From Epiperipatus broadwayi (Eukaryota > Onychophora > Udeonychophora > Euonychophora > Peripatidae), in the NCBI GenBank assembly GCA_028023455.1, contig JAQFVV010012396.1, positions 20,892,750 through 20,956,749 of the forward strand: DNA of 64,000 bases, in the 5' to 3' direction. Shown piece after piece: positions 13,590 through 29,719 of the stretch. Made by a program: the position numbers and the translations under genes. Numbering within the stretch: the first letter of the stretch is position 1; the number at the start of each line of letters is the position of its first letter. The notes under the pieces are model-generated. The model had not been told where the DNA came from. It did no database searches and worked only from the letters and a program-made list of their open reading frames with translations.

Positions 13590-13995
13590 TTAATACATAG
13601 GGTATATGAGCATAGACCTTCACACAACCCACCACTCACCATTCCATCTCATATCACTGATACACTTAAACACACATTTCTAGAACAAATAAACAATCAC
13701 CAATATATGTATTTCATGCTAAACCAGCAATCATCAGTTGATCCAGATTATCATCCCTACACATATATGCAATAAGTGCTCAAATATATATTAAGATAAC
13801 CAATCTTCATACTTTAATGGACAGGCTTCAATCCACTCCACACTCCAACATTTCAACCATCCATCCATCCATTTGAAAATCTGATGATGGAGCACTCAAA
13901 GGCCACCCTGAGGTGGAGATTCTTGTCACACCCATGTTGATCTAGAGCCAATCTGAACCCTCATGTACAGGACATAATCCATTTAATACATATAC
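13590..13995 (+). repeat. Family A repeat, single-arm copy
   Basis: Similar to the left arm of the 6.9-kb foldback: ATGAGCATAGACCTTCACA, a block TTTCATGCTAAACCAGCAATC, then TTAATGGACAGGCTTCAAT follow in the same order. It extends past the foldback centre with sequence (CACACCCATGTTGA, CATGTACAGGACA) that also appears in the 61-kb cluster, so it is probably the better guide to the unrearranged unit. No coding similarity was seen. Confidence 0.8.
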
Positions 13996-14925
13996 AAGGG
14001 ATGGGCAGACAGTAGAAGAAAGATAATGTTGTCATTAAAAGTAAATGTGCACAAGACAGCTGGGGAATTGCTCCTAGGATCCCACACTAATAAAAAACAT
14101 GAGCTTAGCAAAATGCCATTAATAAAGATAATTTCATCATATGCAGAATTATTATAATTATGAGGCAATATTTTTTAAAACAAGTTTTATTTTTAAATAA
14201 ATTATTAATAGTAATGAATTATTTTTTATAAAAATTAGGATATTTAAATAAAAGTGTTTGGGAAATCAAAATATTTTTATTTACAGATAAATTTTATTAA
14301 TTTTGGTGACAAAAGGACTTCGGTCTGTATAATGTAGAGTATGTATGAAGTATGTTTCGAGACTTGAGCAATTGTCATGGCAAGACTAAGTAAAGAAGTA
14401 TTCCTCTTATAGTTAAATAAAAATATTTACAGAAATTCTAAACATTTACATATAAGTTTTATTAATTATTGTGATAAATGATGTTATTTTGTTCAGTTTA
14501 GCTTAATGATAAAAACATATTTGTCACAATAATTCTAAGAAAAGAAGTATTTCTTTCATCTTTAAATGAAAATATTTACACTCAGAATGTATTTCTTTAA
14601 TGAAGATAATTTGAAAATGTAAACATTTTTTTTTATATCTAAATTTTATTAATTATCTTGGTGTTTTGCCTGCACACATTTACATGACAGCCCTGCCAAA
14701 AAGTATTAACTGCTGATGCCCAAATATAAAGAGAGTATTTAAAATAGGTTTATGGACTGAGAAGATGAAGTTTAGTCTGATTGAGTCAAGATGGATTTTA
14801 AAAATCTGGAAAATCAAAAATATGAAATGAAGACAAATTAAAAGCATTAAAATCTCATTCAATTAAAAAATAATCTTGGTCATTATTTTTAATCATCATT
14901 AATCTAATATAGGATGAAGGTCATT
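13996..14925. other. AT-rich DNA without recognised features
   Basis: No feature was recognised. This lies just beyond the 3' end of the minus-strand RTE-like relic and could include its 3' untranslated part or its insertion site, but no poly(A) tail or target duplication could be defined. Confidence 0.4.
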
Positions 14926-14929
14926 GCAA

Positions 14930-17060
14930 GTTTAATCAAGTCTCTTTATATCTAGCTTCTCTTCTCCACATCATGCCAGAACATTTTCTTTATTTCAGCC
15001 ACCTATTTTACATGTGGTCCATTTCTAGGTCTTTTGAACAGTTTAAAACATCAACTGTCCATCTATAATCATTTTTTTAGCAACATGTACAGCATTTTAA
15101 TCTCTTTTTTCAATGATGTCACTGACACTCATTAGTTTTTCATTCCACTATTTCATTTTCAATTACTAAACATCTCTCCATACTTTGCTGAGTGGTCTGA
15201 AATCTCTGTATTGCTTCTGTTAAGTGTCCAAATCTCAGTTCTATAAATAAGAAGTGAAAAAATCCAATTGTTAAATACCTTTCTTTCAAAGACAGAGTCA
15301 TATTTCCATTTAATATCAAGTTATTTCTATTAAAAGCACTCTATCCAAGTTAACACTATAATTAATTTCAGTCATTATTTTTATCTACATTAATAATTTT
15401 ATCAAACTATCTATAGTTGCTAATGTTTTCTAATTCATCATCATCAATCTTTATTTTTTTTCTGAAAAAAAAAATCCATTAAAATATTATTTACTCTTTA
15501 TATCATTTATCTTTAGTTCTACTTTTAAACTTTTATCTGATAATTCTTACAACATTTCCTGAAGATCTGAAACATTATTTTCAAAAATAATCACGATCTA
15601 GAAGATTCAAGTAATCTCCATTTAGTTTTAACTTTAATACACAAAATATTTGTAAAACTACTATAAAACATTTTCAAGGTATGAAATAATCCTGTCATAT
15701 AGCCTTCTTCAGGATATGAGACTATCCTGGAACTATTTCATGATGGTCCAATGCTTAATCACCATTAAAAGGTTTACATAAAAATTCATTTTCATCATCT
15801 ACAAGCCCAAAGTGTAACAGCAATTCATATCCATTGTATCTTTCTATAACATTTGTCAATACTTGAATAAGATCCACTATGCTAAATCATTCTTTTAAAT
15901 TTAGCTTCTTTTAATTGATTATATTTCAAAGTTTGCAGTAGATGAGTTGCAAATATCTTGGTAAAACATTTGTAAAGAACAGAGATAAGATTACCAGATC
16001 TGGCAATTTTTGATATTTTCTTTATCACCTTTTTAACTATCATTCTTACTATTTCATCATCCAATTATCTGATATATCTCTAATTTCTAAATATTTGACA
16101 TATAACTTTGCAAACAATTTTCCTATTTATTCATCTGATTTTTTAGATTATTGATCGTAATTCCATATTTCTTGGAGTTTTTTCCTTTTTCGTAGATGTA
16201 ATTGTGTGTCTCACTTCTTCATTTAAAATGCTGGACAATTCAGAAAATTTAATAATTGTAGAAGATATAGATACTTTGCTTTATTTTTCTGTGTTATTAT
16301 ATTATTTTTTATAGAACTCTTCTATACATTTCTTGATTTGATTTCTATTTTTAGTAATAGTTCCCTCTTATTTCAGAAATGTTTGATATTAATACCAAGA
16401 TGTTTTTTGCACTTTTAAGATTATTATTCTCTTCTACAACTTTCTTTGTAAATATACAATTGTATCTTCTTAAATCATTATTACCACCACAAATTTACAT
16501 ATAAATTTTTTACCTTTCAATCATTAACCAGTTTAGTCTTAAAGTTTTTCATGACTTTATTAAAATACTCAATGATCTAGTCAAAAGCATTTTGTACTTT
16601 CATCTAAAAATCATCTACTTCTTCATCACAGTGAAAACTTGTTTGGACATGAATTACATGTATTTGATATCTTACTTTAAGTTGAATAACTAATCTTACA
16701 ACTCTTTCTGATATACAATCACCCTATATAATGTTGCTCTTTTACTTATTATTTATAATGAATTCCAGTTCACTTGTGCTTTAACATGTGTAATCTAATA
16801 AAGTATGGTCTACTTTTTAGATCTGTTTTCTATACATTTATCTAATATTTGTGCATTTGTAATAAAGAACATGTCCATATTTTTAAAATAAATAAATGTC
16901 CCATTTAATAATAGACAATTATTTTTTATTGCATGCCACCTTTCTTCATTTGAAAGTGACCTGCAATTGTAAGTATTGAAATAAAATATCATCCTTGAAA
17001 GGCTTCTGGAATTCACAATTACTGAATTCTTAGCACTTTCCATCTTTGGTTACCAACTCT
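14930..17060 (-). pseudogene. RTE-like LINE relic, endonuclease plus reverse transcriptase
   Basis: Conceptual translation on minus gives parts of a two-domain LINE protein in the correct order. Endonuclease: FNTYNCRSLSNEERW (about 16980), KYGHVLYYK (about 16880), then ISERVVRLVIQL, RYQIHVIHVQTS and FHCDEEVDDF (16725-16615). Reverse transcriptase: SGNLISVLYKCFTKIFATHL (about 16000-15940), then NNVSDLQEML (about 15570). C-terminal region: NLGRVLLIE or GRSAFNRNNL by frame (about 15340), QSMERC (about 15190) and NDYRWTVDVL (about 15060). Many stops and frameshifts are present. The GDFNA and SDHR parts of the endonuclease appear deleted, and the FADD box is garbled, so no activity is possible. 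At 2.1 kb it is shorter than intact RTE coding regions of about 3 kb. The order and motif wording fit RTE-like 'endonuclease-reverse transcriptase' families. Confidence 0.85.
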
Positions 17061-17766
17061 GCAATGACTGGAAATTTTTGCAGCATCCTGGGAAAATGGC
17101 TATAATTTAGACTTGTCTTCCATGATTATAAGTATATATTAATAATGATCATACACATAAACATTATTTCTTCTTCACTCAAATTCAACTGACATTTCAG
17201 TTAAGAACTATCAGGCAAATCAGAAGAAATATAATGACATTTTAAAAGTCAGTAAATTTACCAAACTGGATGTTGCATGCTAATGAGTAGCCCATCTATA
17301 TTTGCATACTATATAAATAATCATATGAAAATAATAGTTGCAAAAACAAGAAGAATGGAGTAGACAGTAGGAATTTGCCCGGCTCAATTTTTTTAAGGTC
17401 TCAAAAAAATCAAGTGCTCTTCTTTCAGTTAACACAAATTTTTTTCTATAGCCACAAAAAGAATATAAATATTAAGCAAAAACTAGTATAATGTAGGCGG
17501 TTTGGAAATTATCAAACTATATATTACAAATATGATTAAAGTAGTAAATATTAATAGAATTATAGTCTTCAGAAAAAAAGGAACCACTTAATTAGAAATA
17601 AGAGACAAATTTATAAGTAGTAGATAAAAATAAGTGTAAAACCTAAATGTAGCCATATTATGACTATGTCAATTTGATCTCACATCAAACATATGGAAAA
17701 AAAACTTTTATAGCAAAGTGGAAAACGTACTATTTTTGGAATGAGGAAGACATACATATTTACTTT
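17061..17766. other. DNA between RTE relic and foldback
   Basis: This may contain the 5' flank of the minus-strand RTE relic. No other motif was recognised. A weak outward extension of the following foldback (ACATACATATTTACTTTGAT near 17750) can be seen at its right end. Confidence 0.4.
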
Positions 17767-18452
17767 GATCAAAATTACCCCAAATTCACAACTCAACCAG
17801 ACTAGCCAAGAAAATAAACTCTAAAACAGTACCAATGGTTTCACTGCTACAAGCAGAATTCTCAACTATAAAGAACTACAAAATAACAATATATTTACAC
17901 TAAACATTACCCACAATTCCACTTACTTTCCATACCCCTTAATATTAAAATAACTTTTTAATAAGTTAATTGTTTCAGAATTGTAAGTTTTTAATAATAA
18001 AGTTTCTTTAATTCTTTTTATTTTATTTCTCTCAAAGAAGACAATCTAAGCTTCATCAAAATTAATAGTGTGGCCTGTAAAGGCCACACTATTAATTTTG
18101 ATGAAGCTAAGTACAGGCCACACTATTAATTTTGAGGAAGCTAAGTACAGGCCACACTATTAATTTTGATGAAGCTAAGGTTGTCGTCTTTGAGAGAAAT
18201 GAAATAAAAAAAATAAAAAATCTTTATTATTAACAATTTATGACTCTGAAGCAATTAACTTATTTAAAAGTTCTTTCAATATTAAGGGTGAATGGTAAGT
18301 AAGTCGATTGTGGCTAATGTTTAGTTTAAATATGTTGTTATTTTGTAGTTCTTTACACTTGAGAAGTCTGCTTATAGCAGTGAAACCATTGATAGTGTTT
18401 TAGAGTTTATTTTATTGGCTAGTCTGGTTGTGAATTTGGCGTAATTTTGATT
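17767..18452. repeat. Foldback with arms of about 300 bp
   Basis: The left arm (17767-18075) and right arm (18082-18452) are reverse complements around a 6-bp loop (TGTAAA). Pairs include AAATTCACAACTCAACCAGA at 17782 with its near-complement at 18420, and CTCAAAGAAGACAA with TTGTCGTCTTTGAG. The right arm is longer because the segment next to the loop is present three times there and once on the left. Beyond both ends a gapped, weaker similarity continues for about 50 bp. No terminal inverted motif of a known DNA transposon was recognised. Confidence 0.88.
18082..18180. repeat. 34-bp tandem repeat, three units, inside a foldback arm
   Basis: Units begin GGCCACACTATTAATTTTGA at 18082, 18116 and 18150. 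Units 1 and 2 end in GTACA before the next GGCC; unit 3 runs on into the arm. The second unit has one T-to-G change. The opposite arm has a single unit, so the amplification happened after the inverted duplication or affected one arm only. Confidence 0.95.
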
Positions 18453-19905
18453 ATTTATTGACTAGTGTAGCTTTATGCTTTTAAAGTTTATATTTACTTT
18501 GATACATCTTCTTGTATAATTTGCCAAAATTTAACATTGTGTGAATGCAAATAGAGTATCAACCTTTTGGAAGGTCAAGTTTTATGACTGACATGAACAA
18601 TTTAATTAATTAAAATAATCTCTTTGTTAAATAAGTGAACACTGTTGCCATGCTAAAAAATACAAGAATTCAGGCCTACAATTTGATGGAGGATGAAATA
18701 ATTCAAGTCTAGGATTCTCAAAATGAAAAAATAAAAAAATTACTAAAATAATAAGTAAATAATAATGTACTACTGTTATAATGATGTACAAAAGAGAATA
18801 TTTATCATATATTGGTTTATTGTTCATCGTTTAGGAATGTTATTGGAAACTGTTACTTATATACTGAAAATAATAGTAATAGAAGTTTTATTAAAGTTAA
18901 GAACATGTTTAGTAATGTTTAAATTTATTACGTTCATTTAACAAAAGAATGGATTTTAATAGAGATTTTTTTTTTTTTATAATTGAATGTTAATAAGATT
19001 ACCATTAAAAAAAAATCTAAATAAATACATAATTATAAATCTCGAGGAATTTAAAAAAATAAATTCGTGAAATTATTATTTAAATTAGTCTATTTACCTA
19101 TTAAACTTTTACATGATCTGATTTCAAATCAGACCCCTTTTGATCTATAATATTTCTTAAAAGATTTATTACATGGGTTTGAACTCACTGACTCATTTTG
19201 ATTGATTTTAAAACAGCCTTATCTATTAATCACTACCATTCTTGTTAGAATCTGTTTTTCCAATGGATATTCTTAGCTGTACATTGAATTATTAATACAT
19301 TCTATAAAATGCATTCACAATTCACTTAAATATAGGTTACAATTTTTTTTTTTTAAAAAGTGATATCTACGCAAGATATTTATATTCAAACTATTGAGAT
19401 ATAATTTGTAGTTTTCAGAATATAAAACATAAAAATATTTATAATTTTTATTATTATTTGAAGTTAGATTTTTTTTTTTAAGAACTAAAAATAACTCATT
19501 TTAATTTTATGGTTTTATAAACATTTTTTAAAAGTTTCTAATATAAACATATTGATCAATAAATAGTGAAAGAATGGAGAAAAAAAAAATTCAGCTTCTG
19601 TTGCTATTACGAAACTGGAAAACAACAAACAAAATATTTTATTTGTATTATACAAAGCATTTAAAAAATTCATTTCACATTAAATAAAAATAATCATTTC
19701 TATTGATTTTAATGAGTCATGTTATTCAAATATTGCAAAATAAATATTTGATGCATTTTAAAGCAGTACTAAGCTAAATTGTAAAATAGATAATATATTT
19801 CTGAATATTTATTTTGTTTAATGTAAAAAAAAAAGTTCTGAGTATTGTTTAAAAAGTATTATTATTTAATATTTTAACCCTTCTTCGATATTCGTAAAGT
19901 ATTTA
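18453..19905. other. AT-rich DNA without recognised features
   Basis: Long A and T homopolymer runs and ordinary AT-rich sequence; nothing supported on either strand. Confidence 0.4.
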
Positions 19906-19923
19906 ATTAAAAGGGAATATCAT

Positions 19924-20030
19924 GTCAAGCGTTGTTAGCCGAGGGGTCATCGCAGCCGCCTTGCAAGCAAGTAGTTGGTTGCAGACGGTTGTGGGTTCGC
20001 GTCTCGGCCGATGCTGTGACATATGGAAAG
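19924..20030 (+). mobile_element. tRNA-derived SINE with 15-bp target duplication
   Basis: A 107-bp unit begins GTCAAGCGTTGTTAGCCGAG and ends GACATATGGAAAG. TAGCCGAGGGG fits a Pol III A box and GGGTTCGCGTCT fits a B box. It is flanked by perfect 15-bp direct repeats AAAAGGGAATATCAT (19909-19923 and 20031-20045), as expected after LINE-type retroposition. The 5' end and overall plan match the copies at 39.5, 48.4 and 57.3 kb. The body resembles tRNA-Gly with an insertion between anticodon arm and T arm. The good boxes and perfect duplication suggest a rather young copy. Confidence 0.88.
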
Positions 20031-20045
20031 AAAAGGGAATATCAT

Positions 20046-22415
20046 TATTAATAAGGACTTGCACGATAAAGGAGAGATCAGTTTAAATGTACATGATTTA
20101 ACTAAATTATATTTTATATTATTTTATTTGAATCTTTTATTAGTTAGAATTTACATATCACTTACATAATTATTATTAGATGATATATGGGCACCAACTA
20201 CTAGAAATCATATGGATAGTTTTAGTTCTGCTCCAGAATGCCCTCACATTTTTTGGATAGCCAGGTAATTAAAACAAATATTAATTTTTGTGAATTTCTG
20301 AAGGTTTGTGGTGTTGTTGCTTGATAATTATACATTGGAATACTTATATCTAACTGAAATTGAGAAATAATTTTAAAAAATGCTTTCCTAAATCCATTCA
20401 GTTATCAGTAATGCCATACAGATTTGTATAAAATTTCTCTTTTATTCAAGTGCTATTCTTTGCTGGTCAGACCAGCAATATTTGCAGAAGTGGGAAGAAG
20501 ATTACAATTTAAAATATTATGTTTCATACTAAACCGTGTGATTTTATGAGTAGTTGAATATATGTTTAGAAAAATATAAATAAAGTTTGAAAGTTTATTA
20601 TAAAATATCAATTTTAATTTGATTCTGAAAATAGTCCAATGACTAAATGTGAATTATTGTGAAGACAAAGTCCATGCATCTTATTGCCATTTGCCTCCTT
20701 CTTTCATCATCAAGGTTTCCAATCATTATCATTTTATATTACAATTTCAACTTGAAATTTGTGCTTTAAATAAAAGTTGAACTCACATCTGGCAAAAACT
20801 TATTTATTAGTTTCTTTCTAGCCATGGAATTGTGAAAAATCTTCATCAACACTACAATTTAAAAGCACATATATATTTTATATCAGTCTGTTATAATATT
20901 CAATTTCTATATTCATAAGGAATCATAAAAACACTATAGTATGAACAATTTTAAATTTTATTTTTAGAGATTTACTAAAACAATTTTTTCAAGCTATTCA
21001 TTGCAACTCTGTAAGGTTTATATATATCATGATAAAAAGTTACTTTCAAAAAACAGAGGCAAAATAAAAATGTTTGGTATTTTAGCATAAGGTCCTAAAT
21101 CAGATAAATTATGCTTCAGTTTGCTATTCTCATGGTGCTTTTTAAAATTAATTATTAAGAAGGCTTAGGCAATTAGTGTACTAAATAATACATTGACTTG
21201 TGTTCATATCAAGTAGTACAACTTCAGATTTTTAACACATGACATATGTCATTATCTAATGATCAATGTAATCTCTCAATCCAGTTTAGTATAAGTGTTG
21301 GACAAAATAGATAAAAAGTTCTGATTGAATACCAGTTTACAAAAGTAAAATCAAATCTACATTGACCAAAGTAATGAATTTTTCTTTTGAATGTCAGCCT
21401 TTGTGATAAGAATATATGATTTAGATGAATGTTTTATTAGCAAATATTAGTACTTATTGCATTATTCATATCATTATTTATGATAGAATGACTAGCATTA
21501 CATTATGAAGATTAAATATCTTGTAATTTTTTACTAAATATTTTTAAATTTAAATTTTAGTTGCTTGAAAACATTCTATAGCCAATAATATAAAGTAAAA
21601 GAATGGTTTAATTATACACAACAGATTTTTTAAACTATTATATGATTGTCAAATAAAATTTTTATTGAAATTTAAAAGTTAACCCTTTTATCTTAGACAC
21701 TGTGCAAGAAAAATTGAGTCCCTCTGAAATCAACCATAATTATCTATTAACACTGCCCATTGCTGTGTGATCTGCATATCATTATACAAAGCAGAAAATT
21801 TTAGTTAATTTTTTGTCGAGAGGTATAAACACTTGTAAACAAAAGTAATGGAATAGTTATTAAAAAAAGTCTGATTTTGGTGGCAACGGTGCTGTGCTCA
21901 GGTTACTAATGGGACTGATTGTAGATAATGAAATGATTATCAAATATAGAGTTAAATGAGAATAAAAATTAAGCAGTTGCTAACCAAGAGCATCTACTGC
22001 TGCATTATGGAATATAATGTTGATTCATCAAAGATTGGATATATCTATCATGCCATTGGCCATCTTATAATAACTGTAACATTGAAATTGTGTGTTTTTG
22101 TAACATTTCCATCATTTAAATATACACACAACAGTTATGACTCCAATTGTTACTTTTTAGTTCAATTTTTTAAGAATTAAGAAAGCAGTGATTGGGGAAG
22201 GTTTAGTAGGTTGATAATCTTTAGTTGTGATCTTTGTTTGAGATAGTAAAATCACTAAGGAGAGTGTTTGGAACTGATTTGAGTGAGTCCTGACTGCAGA
22301 AATAATGTAGTAATAGTTATAATAACAATAGCAGTAATGGTAAAGCAGGAAGTATTAGTAGTATTAAGGGTAAATATTATAAATCTACTTTTCCCCAAAT
22401 ATTGTTACATTATGT
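20046..22415. other. AT-rich DNA, no recognised gene
   Basis: No protein family or RNA gene was recognised. Open frames at 21956-22180 and 22283-22525 read through low-complexity sequence; only the last third of the second one, from about 22420, belongs to a recognisable LINE relic. The DNA before it could be the element's 5' part. Confidence 0.45.
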
Positions 22416-22419
22416 TTGA

Positions 22420-23065
22420 TTCAAATGCCTCAAGACAGGAATGGAGAACTGCATTAGTTGTTACAGAGCTGACAAGATTTAAAATTGAAGTAGCTGTTCT
22501 TTGCAAAACTTGTATCCCAGAATAAAAAAATGAGTCAAACTGATGGATGAATAAGTTTTTTTTGTAAAAGCATACCAGTCACTGAATGGGGAATGCATGA
22601 TGTTGAACTTACTGTAAAGTCTAATTTAGCTTCATCTATTGTCAAAATTCCTTATTGCAGTAATAAAAGAATAGTGGTATTAAATTTCACCTTCCATAAT
22701 AGTACTAATTCTCATTTTATTAGAAGAAATACCCTACACTTAAACTAATAGAATTTTCAGAAGAAAAGCTTTCATTCAATTGTTGGATAGCAATTTTGCA
22801 GCAACAATTTTTTGAAGACTTTAATGCATATTCTTATACTAATAGTTATCTTTGCCCAAAAGATATTGGAAATAATGATATTGAATCTGTCAATTTAAAT
22901 GAATTGTTATAAATACACAAAACAAGGATTGACTATCACAAATACTTTGTTTAGACATAAACTATGTTAGCAAGGAACATGGTTGCATGATTTTTTCAGA
23001 ATTTAAGTGAAGTTCATATTGCATGAGAACAGTGACAGATTGTTGGAAGTATATAAATTTGTGCA
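22420..23065 (+). pseudogene. LINE endonuclease relic (CR1/Jockey-like)
   Basis: The frame starting near 22420 reads SRQEWRTALVVTELTRFKIE, then TEWGMHDVELTVKSNLASS (about 22577-22633), then FEDFNAYSYTNS (about 22810-22845) and GLTITNTLF (about 22926). These are the early strands, the GDFNA strand (here EDFNA, keeping the Asp) and the 'L.ITNT.F' strand of the apurinic-type endonuclease found in LINEs of the kind mis-annotated as craniofacial development protein 2. Stops and shifts break the reading. The reverse transcriptase is absent. The relic at 28.7 kb has the reverse transcriptase of a similar family, but a common origin of the two pieces is only a guess. Confidence 0.78.
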
Positions 23066-23575
23066 CTCTAAGATAAAATTTTTAGTTATATTAAAAAAAT
23101 AGATGTTATCCCAATAATATTCACATAATAGTGGTATTCATTTTTAAAAAAATCTAAAATAATAAATTTCAAGATATATTAAACACTAAATTTGGATCAT
23201 CAGAATTATCATACTACTAAAGCATGAAATTCTCGTAAATGTGTATTACCATTACCAGTAAATCTATTCTTGGATTCACTAAAAAATAGAATCTTGACTG
23301 CTTTTGGCAATGATCTTATTATAAGTTTTTTAATTAAAAAATGTTTATTGCTCCGGTTTAAAAAAAAACAAAAAGAATAGATAATATTGTAGTGATTATC
23401 ATGAAATATATTATCTACCACACACCAAAGATTATTTTAAGAAGTTTGGTGAATAGATTACTTCCAATTACAGATTAACGATGACCAGAAACTCAGTGTG
23501 GCTTTAGAGAAAGATGAAGCACTGTAGACATGGTATTTGTTTTCAGACAATGCAAGAAAAGTGTTGGAACTAAAA
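23066..23575. other. AT-rich DNA without recognised features
   Basis: It follows the LINE relic and may be its eroded continuation; no further motif could be read. Confidence 0.4.
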
Positions 23576-23578
23576 AGA

Positions 23579-23581
<3 letters not shown>

Positions 23582-23663
<82 letters not shown>
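23582..23663. repeat. (TA)n microsatellite, about 82 bp
   Basis: An uninterrupted TA run, followed after a few bases by a short C run. The three overlapping open frames that cross it encode only Ile-Tyr repeats and are artefacts. Confidence 0.97.
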
Positions 23664-23665
<2 letters not shown>

Positions 23666-24192
23666 ACCCCCCCACTCAACACCAATCCTATACACATTAT
23701 ATGAGCAAATGCCCAGGACACCGATTCTATTGACGAATAGAATAAGTTAATTATATATTGCTATGAATTAATATTGAGACCCTTCTATCTATGCCTGATT
23801 TATAGCTTAGCTCAGTGGAGGGTTAAAGAAAGTTTTTAAAATATATAGAATATTAAAAAATGAAGGAATAAATATTATTGATGATTAAAATAAGATGCAT
23901 GCTTCATTTGTTAATCAACCAAATGATAGAAATTAATAAAGTTTTATTTATTCAAGCTAATAAACTATAATTTTAATTTGATTTCTTCCATCACCTAAAT
24001 ACACTCATAAATTAACTATAATATAACTTTAACATAAAACACATGATATTGAATAACTCCACTATCTAGCATGTCTTAATCTAAATAGCTAAATTGATAT
24101 TAATTTGGAACTAGGAAATCAGATCTCAGGAAATCTTTAATACGAATTGATTAAAGAAATTCTATTACACAATAACTTATAACTATTGTAAC

Positions 24193-28387
<4,195 letters not shown>

Positions 28388-28420
<33 letters not shown>

Positions 28421-28632
28421 TATATATATATATATATATATGAAAAGAAAGTTACTGTTAACACTAACTGAAATAATTATAGAAAATATACAAACCATTA
28501 TACAATTACAAATATCCAGTAATGCCCTCTGTTTAAAGATCTATATCTCAATAATAGCAAACCTTGCTATTATTGAGATATAGATCTTTAAACAGAGGAT
28601 GTTACTGGACATTTGTAATTGTATAATGGTTT

Positions 28633-28711
<79 letters not shown>

Positions 28712-28712
28712 T
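28388..28712. repeat. Near-perfect 70-bp hairpin between (TA)n tracts
   Basis: The left arm (28491-28560) and right arm (28564-28633) are reverse complements with four mismatches by my hand alignment and a 3-bp loop (ACC). Outside lie (TA)n tracts on both sides: 28388-28441 (interrupted) and 28637-28708. The outer arm tip reads CAAACCATTATACAATTAC. Mirror-image peptides in the two flanking open frames are products of the palindrome. It resembles a foldback or MITE-like unit sitting in a TA microsatellite; no transposase or known terminal motif is present. Confidence 0.92.
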
Positions 28713-28714
28713 GG

Positions 28715-29625
28715 GCAAAATATTTGATTTAATAAATAAGACAGTGTATGACATTGCTTGCAATTAGTTGGTTGTGCACCAAAATGTATCTGCATTATAC
28801 AGCTTCTACATGATGCAATGAGAAAAAATATTATTACTAGAGGTAGGAAGTCTGAAGCATTTGAAATTGAAACTGGTGTTAAACAAGAATGTGCACTTGC
28901 TTCAGTATTGTTTTCAATTTTTAATGATAGAGGTCTTGTGAAATGTTTATAAATGGCTAAATGAATTAGAGATGAAAAACAATACAAGTTAAGTAGTAGA
29001 ATTTTTATTTGCATTGATTAAAATTAAAAGCAAGTCTTAAATTTTTGATTTTCTATATTGTGAAGTCTATGTTAGTTTTGCCATTCAAAAGACAATTTAC
29101 AAATGTATTCAATGTTTTGAATGCATCATATAAAGACTTTGGTTTAATAATTAATGATCAAAAATCCTAAGATTTTTATCGTCCAAAGGTGTAAAAAAAC
29201 TCTCATCATGTTTTAGCTTGAATGATTAGCCACTTGAGAATGTAATCTAATTGAAATTCCTTGTATTTTTATAAGTAGAAATATGGGCATAGATGTTGAG
29301 ATATAACACAGAAATGTATTCCTAATGTTTTTAACCAAGTTAAAAGAAAAGGTATTTTATGACAAGAAAATACTATTGTATCCATATTAGTTGTATATGG
29401 AAATGATTCTTAGACAAGCTATTAACAGAATATAAAAGCATAAGAAAACTGTAATTTAAAGATGCTTAAGAATTTTTTTACAGTACTATGGCAAGTTCAT
29501 AAAATCAATTTGTTCTTTAATTTGCTGTATGTGATACCGTAAAATCTACTATTGTAAAATTACACCTTCATTGAATTGGACATGTGAAATTAATAAACAA
29601 AAATAGGCTTTCTAAAATATAATAT
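28715..29625 (+). pseudogene. LINE reverse-transcriptase relic (CR1/Jockey-like)
   Basis: The reading begins with the palm region: GCAPKCICIIQLLHDAM (28769-28819), FEIETGVKQECALASVLFS (28858-28914), equivalent to the 'GVKQGC.L.P.LF' core. It goes on with FGLIINDQKS (about 29140) and, after frameshifts, the C-terminal 'LYG.ESWT.Y' and 'RW.GH' regions, seen as VVYGNDS (about 29390) and HLHWIGHV-like residues (about 29570). The YADD region is not readable. Stops and shifts are frequent, so it is dead. The (TA)n-flanked hairpin at 28.4-28.7 kb abuts its 5' end. Confidence 0.82.
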
Positions 29626-29674
29626 TAATATCAACTATGTTCTTTGTTACTTTTACAATGCTTTTTTTACAACC

Positions 29675-29713
29675 TAATATTACAGTTTTGATTGCCCCAG
29701 CAATCTTCTTCAG
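29675..29713 (-). ncRNA. Hammerhead-like relic
   Basis: On minus: CTGAAGA, A, GATTGC, TGGG, GCAATC, AAAAC, T, GTA. Stem II is a perfect six-pair hairpin with a four-base loop, CUGANGA is intact, and a minimal stem III with a GUA triplet can be drawn. The GAAA box reads AAAA, which would abolish cleavage, and stem I pairs poorly. It may be the end of a PLE or retrozyme whose remainder is not visible. Confidence 0.3.
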
Positions 29714-29719
29714 AACTTC

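Noticed and set aside
15550-15575. CTGAAGATCTGAAAC resembling a hammerhead core
   Set aside because: Only three bases separate the two boxes, too few for stem II. The sequence is the coding segment for the DLQEML region of the RTE-like relic read on the other strand.
23458-23733. Three overlapping open frames across (TA)n encoding long Ile-Tyr repeats
   Set aside because: They exist only because TA repeats have no stop in these frames. No start context, domain or conservation supports a protein. The same holds at 28.3-28.9, 32.9-33.1, 41.0-41.3, 60.65-60.87 and 62.0-62.3 kb.
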